A stretch of DNA of 64,000 nucleotides from Pseudoalteromonas luteoviolacea (GTDB taxonomy: Bacteria > Pseudomonadota > Gammaproteobacteria > Enterobacterales > Alteromonadaceae): positions 182,760 to 246,759 of the forward strand of contig NZ_JAGJEH010000010.1 of the NCBI RefSeq assembly GCF_018100925.1, in the 5' to 3' direction. Positions 26,824-34,774 of the stretch are shown one piece after another. The notes under the pieces were generated by a model. That model searched no databases. It was given only the letters and a program-made list of their open reading frames with translations, and had not been told where the DNA came from. Positions within the stretch are counted from its first letter, which is position 1; each line of letters starts with the position of its first letter. Made by a program: the position numbers and the translations under genes.

Positions 26824-29031
26824 CTAGTCAAGCGTCGAAAATTCGAGAGATAACGTGACTTCTTGTTGCGTTGATACTCGTAAAAAGTCTAGACCATGTA
26901 TCTCATTGGCCTGCCAGACATTATTATCTAAAAGGAGATCTTTTTGCCATGAGATGAGAGCCAGATCGTCTAAAATGAGGGTGGCTTCTCCGTTTTGTGG
27001 TGGTGTGTGCAAAAGCGCAAGTTTTACGGCACGTGCTGGGAGCTGTTCGGGTCCTAAAGTATTATTATCGCTCGGTAAGGAAAAGCTGTGCTCAAACATT
27101 TGCCAGTTGTATTCTCCCGGTTCCGATATGCGAATAGTTTGCTCTGAGAATAATAAATTGTCTTCTGATGTGGTAATGGACAGCTCAACATCAAAAGCGC
27201 CTGCATTGAGCCCCTTGTTGTAACCTATCAATGTCATGTCGTGATAGGCTCCAAGAGTTGTCTCACTCGGGGTAATCGGCATAGTTCTAATGGTGTGCTT
27301 AAACGGCATACGCAAAGGACGATTGTCAAATTGAGTTCGTACCATACACATACCTTGTTTGCCATTACGCGCACCAGTCAGACAAGGTGTGATACTTTCG
27401 CTGTCATTTTCCCAGCGTGATACTTCACCAAATGTGTCATCATTATCCCAGTCTTCAAAGTCCCCAAATAACATTAAATCCCTGCCTAGCTTGAGCGTTG
27501 CAGCTCCTGAAGAGGATACCTTAGTTAAAAAGGCTTTACTCGGTACAAACTCTCTCAAATCAATGGTATGCAGTCCCGGCTCAAGAGTGATTTGGGCTGT
27601 TTCAGACGGCTTCGGCGCAACACGATTATAGAAGTCGATATCAGCATAGCCTTGTCGAGGTATGACAGAAACCCCACCTTGTGAAAACTCGCCTAGTCTT
27701 CTCATTAGGTAATCACTTAAAAAGCCAGTAACTAACTTGGGCTGGTAGTCTTCGAGATAAATGGCATAAGCTCGAGCTCTGGTGGTTTTTGGTTGTGTAT
27801 CAGGGCTTACTTCTAACATGACGGCAACACCAAGTAAGGTTTCAATACGATTTTGCTCAAACACAAAATTACCTAGGCCGAGTAATACAGGAGTGTTATT
27901 GAGTAAGCTAAAGCCTTGGGCAACATGGGGGTGGTGAGCGATTAACAGGTCCGGTTGAGCTTCGCTAAGTAAATTGAATCGGTTAGTGATATATCGTGTG
28001 GGCGCATAGGAGTATTCGTCACCGCCATGCAATTGCGCAATGGAAAAATCACTTTTTTCAATGGCTTGCTCGACAGCGGCAACGGCTTGACTACTGTCAG
28101 TGAGATCAGCTGCGCCCCCTTTTTGTGCTTCAGCAATATAATTAATTGGATTATCATCACCTGTGATTGAAGTGGCAGAAACGAGCCCCAATGACATGCC
28201 TTTCACTGATGTGATAAGCGGCGCAAATGCCTCAGTAGTGTTGTTACCCACGCCGCTGAATAGCAAGCCAGCTTGTGAAACATATTCTATGGTATCTTCA
28301 AGGCCAGGTTGCAAATAGTCGTATACGTGGTTATTACCCAGTGCGACATAATCTACACCGATTTCAGTTAACCCCTGCAGTGTCTCTGGTAAGGAGAAAA
28401 ATGCAAATTCTTTGGTTGGGTGTACGCTTACTGGTGTGCTCAATATTGGGGTTTCTAGATTGACTGATGAAAAGTCTGCTTGTTCAACTAGAGGCTTAAT
28501 ATACTTTGTGATTTCTACGGCGTCTTGAGCGGCTGTCTGCGCCCTAATTAGTGCACCTTCTACGTCAGGAAGAGAGTTTCCCATCGTTATCAAGGATGGA
28601 TCCATATATCGCCTACCAAACATGGTATCACCAGCAAAAAACAATGTGATGGCTTGCGTAGATTTGGTTTTTAGCTGTAATGTGAGCTGTTGATCCGACG
28701 CTAAGAGCTGCTGAGTGATTAGTAAAGGCTCGAAGCCAGCCTTGGTAACTGCGATACTGTAATTGCCTGGTTTAAATGTGGGAAGGGAAACACGGCCATT
28801 GTTATCACTCTGATAGGATACACCTGCAACAACAATTGATGCATTTTTCACAGCAACCCCGTTAGCGTCTGAAATAGTGATTTGCCATTGCGCTGTCAGG
28901 CTTTCTTGTTTGTCTTGTTCTTCTTGTTCGGCCTGCTGTGATTCAGTTGGTCCAGTTTCGTATGGGTCTTCAACAGAGCAGGCGCTAATGAAAATGGCTG
29001 TTAGAACTAAGGCTATTATTTTTGCTGTCAT
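26824..29031 (-). CDS. pgsA: CapA/PgsA-family lipoprotein with metallophosphatase-like domain
   Basis: 735 residues from the ATG at 29031 (GGGAG six bases upstream). A lipoprotein signal ends in FISAC; the residue after Cys is Ser, compatible with outer-membrane sorting. Then come an acidic Gln/Glu linker, a PEGA/carboxypeptidase-regulatory-like sandwich (about 47-128), and the CapA domain with its motifs: GDTMFGRR near 133, LGNNHVYDY near 230, LHGGDEY near 333 and HHPHVAQG near 363. The C-terminal 250 residues form an extra jelly-roll-like domain (LFGDFEDWDNDDTFGEVSRW). CapA/PgsA is needed for polyglutamate assembly or export in Bacillus and Francisella. It is the first gene of the seven-gene unit. 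The promoter must lie within 29032-29184. Confidence 0.87.
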   Translation of the reverse strand: MTAKIIALVLTAIFISACSVEDPYETGPTESQQAEQEEQDKQESLTAQWQITISDANGVAVKNASIVVAGVSYQSDNNGRVSLPTFKPGNYSIAVTKAGFEPLLITQQLLASDQQLTLQLKTKSTQAITLFFAGDTMFGRRYMDPSLITMGNSLPDVEGALIRAQTAAQDAVEITKYIKPLVEQADFSSVNLETPILSTPVSVHPTKEFAFFSLPETLQGLTEIGVDYVALGNNHVYDYLQPGLEDTIEYVSQAGLLFSGVGNNTTEAFAPLITSVKGMSLGLVSATSITGDDNPINYIAEAQKGGAADLTDSSQAVAAVEQAIEKSDFSIAQLHGGDEYSYAPTRYITNRFNLLSEAQPDLLIAHHPHVAQGFSLLNNTPVLLGLGNFVFEQNRIETLLGVAVMLEVSPDTQPKTTRARAYAIYLEDYQPKLVTGFLSDYLMRRLGEFSQGGVSVIPRQGYADIDFYNRVAPKPSETAQITLEPGLHTIDLREFVPSKAFLTKVSSSGAATLKLGRDLMLFGDFEDWDNDDTFGEVSRWENDSESITPCLTGARNGKQGMCMVRTQFDNRPLRMPFKHTIRTMPITPSETTLGAYHDMTLIGYNKGLNAGAFDVELSITTSEDNLLFSEQTIRISEPGEYNWQMFEHSFSLPSDNNTLGPEQLPARAVKLALLHTPPQNGEATLILDDLALISWQKDLLLDNNVWQANEIHGLDFLRVSTQQEVTLSLEFSTLD

Positions 29032-29184
29032 TGCTTCTCCCACCATTTAATTTAACATTGTGTAGTTATTTAGTATTATAAAATGTAAGGCAAACGGCAT
29101 GCAATCATTTATCATTAATTAAATGCTATGTTTATCATGTAGTTATTATAGGTCATTATTATTAATCCTGATCGGGAAAATATC

Positions 29185-29226
29185 TGTCCAAAAATGTTTA
29201 CAATTTGCTAGGCTGATGACTATTCT
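29185..29226 (+). promoter_or_regulatory. tyrR promoter with overlapping TyrR-box-like palindrome
   Basis: TGTCCA-N6-TTTACA (29185-29202) keeps the right half of the TyrR box exactly and four of six positions of the left half. Its right half also reads as a -35 hexamer TTTACA, with TATTCT at 29221-29226 as -10 after 18 bases. A box over the -35 is the arrangement for self-repression, as for E. coli tyrR. Confidence 0.5.
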
Positions 29227-29271
29227 TAGAGTATGATCCGCTCAGAGGTAAAAAACCGTTTTGAGGAACAG

Positions 29272-30828
29272 ATGCGTTTAGAGATTCATTGCGCCGACCG
29301 TATTGGTATTGCACAAGAAATACTCAATATATTGGTGAACTATCGAGTAGATTTAAAGGGGATTGAAGTCGACTCGGTAAATTGCCGTATGTATGTTAGC
29401 TTTCCACCCATTGAATTTGAGCAATTTCAGAAAATCATGCCTGAAATTAGATTGATCGATGGTGTTGAAGATGTGCGAACAACGGCCTTTTTGCCGTCTG
29501 AGCGTGAACATAATGAGCTAAATACGCTACTGAGTGCGTTGCCTGATGGTGTTATTTCAATCGACGCTAAAGGCGGTGTGAGGCATTGTAATGATGCGGC
29601 TTGTAGAGACTTAAACTTATCACTCGATGAAGTGATTGGCAGTAGTATAAATGTGCTATTGAAAGGGTTTAATTTTACAAGGTGGCTGGAAGGCAATGAA
29701 GTACTCGGCCAGACGACACGCGTTGAAGTTGCCGGAGAAGATTACATAGCGGATATTTTACCTATTTCTGTTCCCCAAGGCACTGAGAGCGATGTACTTG
29801 CTGGTGCCGTGATCAATATCAAATCTCAAAGTCGCCTAGGTCAACAAGTTAGTGCTTTTAGGCGATATGGACAAGAGAGCTTTGCGACCATTCATAATCA
29901 AAGCACAGCGATGAGACGAGTCGTGCGAGAAGCCAGAAAGATGGCGCAATTGGAAGCGCCTATTTTGATCACTGGCGAAACTGGCACAGGCAAAGAGCTG
30001 CTAGCAAGAGCCTGCCACTATGCTTCAAACCGTTCGTTAAAGCCATTCATTGCGCTATCTTGTGCGTCATTGCCAGACGATGTTGCAGAGTCAGAACTAT
30101 TTGGTTTTGCCAGTTTTGACGATCAGGTACCCTCTAAACGGGGTGTGTTAGAGCAGGCTGATGGCGGCACTGTATTTCTTGACGAAGTTGGAGAAATGTC
30201 TGAGCAGTTGCAAACTAAATTGCTCCGCTTCTTACAAGACGGCACGTTTAGAAAGGTTGGTGATGAAAATGAAGTTAAAGTGAATGTTCGGATCATTGCA
30301 GCAACCCAGAAAGATTTACCAGCCATGGTGCAAGAAGGTGGTTTTAGAGAGGATCTCTATTATCGTATCAACGTATTAACGCTGGAGATTGCGCCATTAA
30401 GAGATCGTAAAGCGGACGTTAAGCCTCTGGCTGAGCACTTTATTCAAAAATACGCGCAGCAAAATGGTCAAGCAGTACCTTCTTTACACCCTGAGTGCTT
30501 AGAGTTTTTAGAGCAATACCCTTGGCCGGGCAATGTACGTCAACTCGAAAATGCCATATATCGTGCCGTATCTTTATTGGATGACAAAGAGTTACGCATT
30601 GAAAATATGCAACTGCCGACATTTACACATGATTTAGGTTATTTGGAGTCTGATTTTGAAGGGACGTTAGAGCAGGCGGTAAAACGCTTTGAAGCAACCT
30701 TGCTGAGAAAGTTGTATCCTGCTTACCCGAGTTCTAGACAGTTAGCCAAAAGATTAGGACTTAGCCATACCGCAGTTGCCAACAAACTGCGAGAGTATGG
30801 CATTAATCGAAAAACTGTGAAGGTATAA
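29272..30828 (+). CDS. tyrR: TyrR, aromatic amino-acid-responsive transcriptional regulator
   Basis: 518 residues from the ATG at 29272 (GAGGA five bases upstream); this start, MRLEIHCADRIG, aligns with that of E. coli TyrR. An upstream in-frame ATG at 29233 would add 13 residues. Domains: ACT (about 1-75), PAS (about 80-190), AAA+ ATPase with Walker A GETGTGKE near 233 and Walker B GGTVFLDE near 300, and a C-terminal helix-turn-helix (SRQLAKRLGLSHTAVANKLREYGI). The loop that carries GAFTGA in sigma-54 activators is altered (FASFDDQ), as in other TyrR proteins, so it should act with sigma-70. It likely controls aromatic amino-acid metabolism, including hpd. It is divergent from the pgs-like unit. 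Confidence 0.93.
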   Translation: MRLEIHCADRIGIAQEILNILVNYRVDLKGIEVDSVNCRMYVSFPPIEFEQFQKIMPEIRLIDGVEDVRTTAFLPSEREHNELNTLLSALPDGVISIDAKGGVRHCNDAACRDLNLSLDEVIGSSINVLLKGFNFTRWLEGNEVLGQTTRVEVAGEDYIADILPISVPQGTESDVLAGAVINIKSQSRLGQQVSAFRRYGQESFATIHNQSTAMRRVVREARKMAQLEAPILITGETGTGKELLARACHYASNRSLKPFIALSCASLPDDVAESELFGFASFDDQVPSKRGVLEQADGGTVFLDEVGEMSEQLQTKLLRFLQDGTFRKVGDENEVKVNVRIIAATQKDLPAMVQEGGFREDLYYRINVLTLEIAPLRDRKADVKPLAEHFIQKYAQQNGQAVPSLHPECLEFLEQYPWPGNVRQLENAIYRAVSLLDDKELRIENMQLPTFTHDLGYLESDFEGTLEQAVKRFEATLLRKLYPAYPSSRQLAKRLGLSHTAVANKLREYGINRKTVKV

Positions 30829-30835
30829 TATTGTA

Positions 30836-30863
30836 TATGGGTACTTACTTTTTAGTACCCATA
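30836..30863 (+). terminator. Hairpin at the convergent tyrR end
   Basis: TATGGGTACT (30836-30845) and AGTACCCATA (30854-30863) form a 10-bp stem eight bases after the tyrR stop. It overlaps the last codons of the convergent gene. The T-run is in the loop and only TTT follows the stem on the plus strand, so it may work weakly. Confidence 0.55.
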
Positions 30864-31339
30864 TTTCTGGTTACACCGTCCAGTCTGACATATTTAACAC
30901 CAGATTCTTCAAAATATACATCAATGCTCACATTGTTTCGGCTTAAAAAGTAATCCACTTTATTGAGCGTCAAAATATAATTCCCTTTTACTGGGGAGTT
31001 GAAAGATCTCTTTGCTAACTTAAGAGTATTATTTCCGATCTTCCATTCAAATGACTCGATGTAACCTGCATTGAATTCTTGTATCCAAACTCTTGTTTCA
31101 TCTTTGCTGAGAGTGAGTGCAATCGAATAGGACTCTGGCAGTTGAGACATTGAATAGGCTTTTTTCCCAATGCGAAACTTTTTGTTCGTTGCTTGCCAGC
31201 CGAAACCGAAATCAAAGTTTTTTGATATGCCAGTGGGGTACGTGACGACACCTTTTCCTGCCAAATCAAAGTTAGCTAACACACTGCTGCTAAAGCTTAA
31301 TGTAGTTAAAAAGAGACCAAGTTTGAATATATTATTCAT
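30845..31339 (-). CDS. Secreted protein of unknown function
   Basis: 164 residues with a clean signal peptide (MNNIFKLGLFLTTLSFSSSVLA, about 22 residues). The mature part is a small beta-rich, basic domain without cysteines (FDLAGKGVVTYPTG, YSIALTLSKDETRVWIQEF, VSIDVYFEESGVKYVRLDG). I do not recognise a family. It is probably periplasmic or exported. It faces tyrR with its 3' end and is divergent from the thioesterase gene, so it is likely transcribed alone. Confidence 0.65.
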   Translation of the reverse strand: MNNIFKLGLFLTTLSFSSSVLANFDLAGKGVVTYPTGISKNFDFGFGWQATNKKFRIGKKAYSMSQLPESYSIALTLSKDETRVWIQEFNAGYIESFEWKIGNNTLKLAKRSFNSPVKGNYILTLNKVDYFLSRNNVSIDVYFEESGVKYVRLDGVTRNMGTKK

Positions 31340-31504
31340 AAATAAATACTTATCTTAAAGATAATTAAAACTTAATTCAGTTTGTTAAATATAGCAAATT
31401 GCTTGGAATTTAACATATTGTCGAAAATATCACTGAACACGCTTGTTGCTAATAAGGGCTATGATACACTGGCGCTACAAATTACTGGTTAGACCAATTG
31501 AAGC

Positions 31505-32044
31505 ATGAATTTATATTTTCGGTTACTCCTATTGTTTTGGAAGATTAGACAAAACAAAAGCTACGAAGGCATGTTAGAGCCTACAACAATTGATTTTAGG
31601 GCTTTGCCTAGTGACTGTGACATCAATTTACACCTGACTAACTCGCGATATTTAGCAATGATGGATCTTGCTCGGACTTGGATGACAGAGCGATTAGGTT
31701 TGCTGGGAAAACTACTAAAAAGAAAGTGGTTTCCAATTGTGAATGCCACTGCAATTACCTATATTCGAGATATAAAACCGCTGCAAAAATTTTCAGTAAC
31801 GACACAAGTTGTTGGTTGGGATCACAAATACTTTTATATAGAGCAAAAGTTTCACTCGGAAAGAGGGTTGCATGCTATCGCATACGTTCGGGGTGTATTT
31901 AAGAGTAAAAAAGGCATCGTCTCTGTTGAGGATTTACTTGAAGTCGCTGAATTCAAAGGAGAGCAGCCTCATCTTCCCAATGAAATCGTGCACTGGAAAG
32001 AAATGTTAGAGCAAAAAAAAGTAAACAATAAAAAGGCCACTTAA
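31505..32044 (+). CDS. Hotdog-fold thioesterase (THEM6-like)
   Basis: 179 residues. The hydrophobic N-terminus (NLYFRLLLLFWKI) may associate with the membrane. The hotdog core then has DCDINLHLTNSRYLAMMDLAR, the N-H-x-N-x-x-Y pattern on the central helix of 4-hydroxybenzoyl-CoA-thioesterase-like and THEM6-like proteins, followed by three long strands (NATAITYIRDIKPLQKF, SVTTQVVGWDHKYFYIEQKF, AIAYVRGVFKSKKG). It likely hydrolyses an acyl-CoA, but the substrate is unknown. The ATG at 31505 has GAAG close upstream. Confidence 0.78.
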   Translation: MNLYFRLLLLFWKIRQNKSYEGMLEPTTIDFRALPSDCDINLHLTNSRYLAMMDLARTWMTERLGLLGKLLKRKWFPIVNATAITYIRDIKPLQKFSVTTQVVGWDHKYFYIEQKFHSERGLHAIAYVRGVFKSKKGIVSVEDLLEVAEFKGEQPHLPNEIVHWKEMLEQKKVNNKKAT

Positions 32045-32050
32045 GTGGCC
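32035..32050 (-). terminator. Intrinsic terminator of ompW
   Basis: The palindrome GGCCACTTAAGTGGCC folds into a hairpin followed on the minus strand by five T, 31 bases beyond the ompW stop. It also overlaps the stop codon of the convergent thioesterase gene. Confidence 0.65.
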
Positions 32051-32080
32051 CAAGATTGAGAATATATATCTACTTTACAA

Positions 32081-32731
32081 TTAAAATTTGTACTTTGCGC
32101 CAATCATTGCGACAAATGGGTCAATTTCGACATCGGATGTCAACGCTTGTTTGCCATCAGCATAGACAGTTGCATCTGTGTCTATGTCCATTTTCGATAC
32201 CATGACATGCAAGCCCCATTTGTCATTGATTTCGTAGTTTAAGCCAAGCTGTAATGCCAATCCGAATGAATTGTCTAAGTCTACTTTTACATTGTCAGTA
32301 CCAAGTGTCTGTTTTAACGCTGCCGTTGGTTCTTCGTCAAAAAAGACCGTGTAGTTTAAGCCAGCGCCAATGAACGGGCGCAGTTTCGCGCTGCTGTCAA
32401 AAAAGTGATACTGGGCTAGCAATGTTGGCGGCAAATGTTTAATTGTTGCAATGTCATTCCCAGCTAAGCCGCCAGCACCTTCGACAGTATGAGAAAATGG
32501 CGTAGCAGCAACTAACTCAATAACAATATTGTCGTTATAGTGATAGTCGAAAGTAATGCCTAACTGGGTATCTGAATCCGCTGCAAGTCCAAGCGCTCTG
32601 TTTTCATTGATAGCTGATGCTGAGTCAATAGGGTTAACATGAATAGCACCAACGTTGACGCTAAATTGAGCGTGAGCTAAAGGTGCTGTTACTAATAAAG
32701 TTGAAATCAAAGCAGCTGTTAGTTTATTCAT
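32081..32731 (-). CDS. ompW: OmpW-family outer-membrane protein
   Basis: 216 residues from the ATG at 32731 (AGGAG six bases upstream; the ATG at 32737 is too close to it). Signal peptide ends at AHAQ. Eight-stranded barrel pattern: FSVNVGAIHVNP, TQLGITFDYHYNDNIVIELVAATPF, the family-typical IKHLPPTLLAQYHF, RPFIGAGLNYTVFF, FGLALQLGLNYEINDKWGLHVMVSKM, and a C-terminal MIGAKYKF with the terminal Phe that targets barrels to the BAM complex. OmpW forms a narrow hydrophobic channel in the outer membrane and is often regulated by oxygen, iron or salt. Confidence 0.93.
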   Translation of the reverse strand: MNKLTAALISTLLVTAPLAHAQFSVNVGAIHVNPIDSASAINENRALGLAADSDTQLGITFDYHYNDNIVIELVAATPFSHTVEGAGGLAGNDIATIKHLPPTLLAQYHFFDSSAKLRPFIGAGLNYTVFFDEEPTAALKQTLGTDNVKVDLDNSFGLALQLGLNYEINDKWGLHVMVSKMDIDTDATVYADGKQALTSDVEIDPFVAMIGAKYKF

Positions 32732-32804
32732 TTTCATCTCCTGAACCTATACAAGGTGGCTCTTTTTTAATGACTTCATAGTAAGGATTTTGGAGGAAAA
32801 AAAG

Positions 32805-32818
32805 CTGTTCTAGATCAA
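32805..32818. promoter_or_regulatory. FNR/EtrA-like site upstream of ompW
   Basis: CTGTT-CTAG-ATCAA agrees with the FNR box TTGAT-N4-ATCAA at 8 of 10 positions, about 75-90 bases before the ompW start. E. coli ompW is FNR-regulated, which makes the site plausible but not proven. The rest of the 294-base gap to dapE is AT-rich with no gene. Confidence 0.3.
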
Positions 32819-33031
32819 GTTTGACTTTTCATATTTCAGAAGGTTTTGAAAGTTTGATTTGGATTAAGTTTTCTAGCTGATTTACCTTGAAAATTCGCAA
32901 CAATGTATCGCCCTATGAGCTATGAGCGCCAGCTTTACTCGGTTTTTAGTAATAAATATGCAATTAACTCGACATAATCTAGACACTTTGAGCACGTTTA
33001 ATGAAGCAAACAGTTAGATGGGTTATTCAAC

Positions 33032-34243
33032 ATGCCTCAAGTTCTACAAGACGATCAGCAAGCTCATTTTACCGTTGTAGATATATTGCAACAATTGATC
33101 CGAGCCCGCTCAGTAACCCCAAACGATGCGGGGACCTTGGCTTACCTTTCAAAACAGTTGTCAAAGCTGGGCTTTGAGGTCGTTGATATTGAATCCAATG
33201 GCGTTAAAAACTTGATTGCGCATAGACGTTTTGGCGAGGGTCCTGTACTGGCGTATTCTGGCCATGTTGATGTTGTCCCTGCAACTACTGAAGGTTGGAT
33301 TGTCGACCCATTTTCTGGGGAGATTGTCGACGGTATTGTATATGGTCGCGGCGCGGCCGATATGAAAGGCTCGATTGCTGCGATGCTCAACGCGACGAGG
33401 TCTTTATGTGAGTCGGAACTAAATCGCTGCGGCACATTGTATTGGCTGATTACATCCGACGAAGAAGGCGAAGCGACGGATGGTTCTGCGATAATTGCAG
33501 AGTACTTAAGAGAGCAAGATATCGCACTGGATGCTTGCTTGGTTGGTGAGCCTACATCTCATAAGCTAGTCGGTGATACCATAAAAAATGGCAGGCGCGG
33601 TGCTATTTCAGGCAGGTTTATAGTGAAAGGGAAGGCCGGGCATGTGGCTTATCCCGAATTGGCCAAAAATGCGGCGCATATTGCGGGAGATTTGGTGACG
33701 AAATTGGCCCAATTGAGTTGGCCAAAAGATGTTGCTGGCTCAAAAACGACACTGCAAGTCACCGGGCTTACCGTACCAAATATTGTCGATAATTTGGTCC
33801 CCGCAAGTTGTGAAATAACATTCAATGTCCGTTATAGCCACGGTTATAAAAGTGATGAGATTTGCCAAAGGCTGGCTGCTTTAAGCGACACTGTGGATGC
33901 AGAAGTCAATGTTGTTTGGGAGCGTCCATGTGAGTCATTTTATACGGGTAAACAAGCGCACAATTGCTTTTTGTCTTTAATCGAAAGAGTCATTTCGGAT
34001 GAGTTGGGTTACTATCCGACATTGAGTACAGCTGGTGGCACATCCGATGGTCGTTTTTTTGCCAATGAAAATACTCAGGTGGTTGAGTGTGGCGTAAAAA
34101 ATGAATCAATCCACCAAGTAAATGAACATGTTCCCATTACAGATCTTGTGACGATTGAGCGGATCTATGAGCGAATATTGGCTGCATATCTGACCGAAGG
34201 TCAGAGTGATAGTGAGTTAGTTGCCGACTGTAGCAGATTCTAA
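33032..34243 (+). CDS. dapE: Succinyl-diaminopimelate desuccinylase (M20 peptidase family)
   Basis: 403 residues. DapE removes the succinyl group from N-succinyl-LL-diaminopimelate in lysine and peptidoglycan precursor synthesis. The two-zinc site of the M20 family is recognisable: SGHVDVVP near residue 72, GRGAADMKG near 105, DEEGEATDG near 140, GEPTS near 170, and the final His in NESIHQVNEHVPI. The sequence around LIRARSVTPNDAG at the N-terminus is typical. It is longer than E. coli DapE (375) by some residues at each end. The last 27 bases overlap the convergent coiled-coil gene. Confidence 0.9.
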   Translation: MPQVLQDDQQAHFTVVDILQQLIRARSVTPNDAGTLAYLSKQLSKLGFEVVDIESNGVKNLIAHRRFGEGPVLAYSGHVDVVPATTEGWIVDPFSGEIVDGIVYGRGAADMKGSIAAMLNATRSLCESELNRCGTLYWLITSDEEGEATDGSAIIAEYLREQDIALDACLVGEPTSHKLVGDTIKNGRRGAISGRFIVKGKAGHVAYPELAKNAAHIAGDLVTKLAQLSWPKDVAGSKTTLQVTGLTVPNIVDNLVPASCEITFNVRYSHGYKSDEICQRLAALSDTVDAEVNVVWERPCESFYTGKQAHNCFLSLIERVISDELGYYPTLSTAGGTSDGRFFANENTQVVECGVKNESIHQVNEHVPITDLVTIERIYERILAAYLTEGQSDSELVADCSRF

Positions 34244-34774
34244 CTCTTCAATCAGTTGTGCTTTCATTGTCTTAAGAGCGGCTATTTTATCTCTGGCTTC
34301 TTGTAGCTGCTCCTCAGGCAGGTTTGCTCGAATTCCTCGCTCAAGCAAGTTATTAATCCTTGTAACTTTTTTATCTACAGCTGCGATGAACTCGTGTTTT
34401 AGTGCGTGCTCTTTTTCCAATAAATATGCGTTGTAACTTTGATGATCATCTAAGTCACCACTGTAGGAGGTATTATTCTGTGATGGTGATTGAACAATGG
34501 GTGGTATATATACATCGCTTTCAGCAAAGTCAGACAGGGCAGCCTTTTCATGGGGCTTATTAACAGATGAGTCGAATCCGCTTAAGTGACTTGAGTGTGT
34601 TTGGTAAATAATAGGTGTTGGTGTTTCAGTTTGAACAGAGTGCTCAACCTGTGCGGCCTTCTTTAAGGGGGAGCTGGCAATCGTGGTAACTTGAAGCGCT
34701 GACATCAGTGCCCAAGTTCCGATCACGATTACGCTCAGCAAACCCCCACATAATATCCATTGTATCTGTTTCAT
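34217..34774 (-). CDS. Membrane-anchored coiled-coil protein (unknown), coupled to the parvulin-like gene
   Basis: 186 residues from the ATG at 34774, which overlaps the preceding stop as ATGA. One N-terminal membrane helix (IQWILCGGLLSVIVIGTWALM, residues 3-23) is followed by a low-complexity Ser/Thr/His linker (about 30-115) and a charged C-terminal coiled coil (about 118-186: KEHALKHEFIAAVDKKVTRINNLLERG). This anchor-linker-helical-domain layout resembles lipase-specific foldases (Lif) in outline only; I see no sequence signature. It is the third gene of a coupled unit with a secreted phospholipase-like enzyme. No function is assigned. Confidence 0.6.
   Translation of the reverse strand: MKQIQWILCGGLLSVIVIGTWALMSALQVTTIASSPLKKAAQVEHSVQTETPTPIIYQTHSSHLSGFDSSVNKPHEKAALSDFAESDVYIPPIVQSPSQNNTSYSGDLDDHQSYNAYLLEKEHALKHEFIAAVDKKVTRINNLLERGIRANLPEEQLQEARDKIAALKTMKAQLIEELESATVGN

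Noticed and set aside
10343..29031. Capsular polysaccharide or O-antigen cluster
   Set aside because: There are no glycosyltransferases, sugar-nucleotide enzymes, Wza/Wzc or Wzx/Wzy-like proteins in the unit.
29272..30828. Sigma-54-dependent activator (NtrC type) instead of TyrR
   Set aside because: The GAFTGA loop is missing, and the ACT-PAS N-terminus aligns with TyrR, which works with sigma-70.
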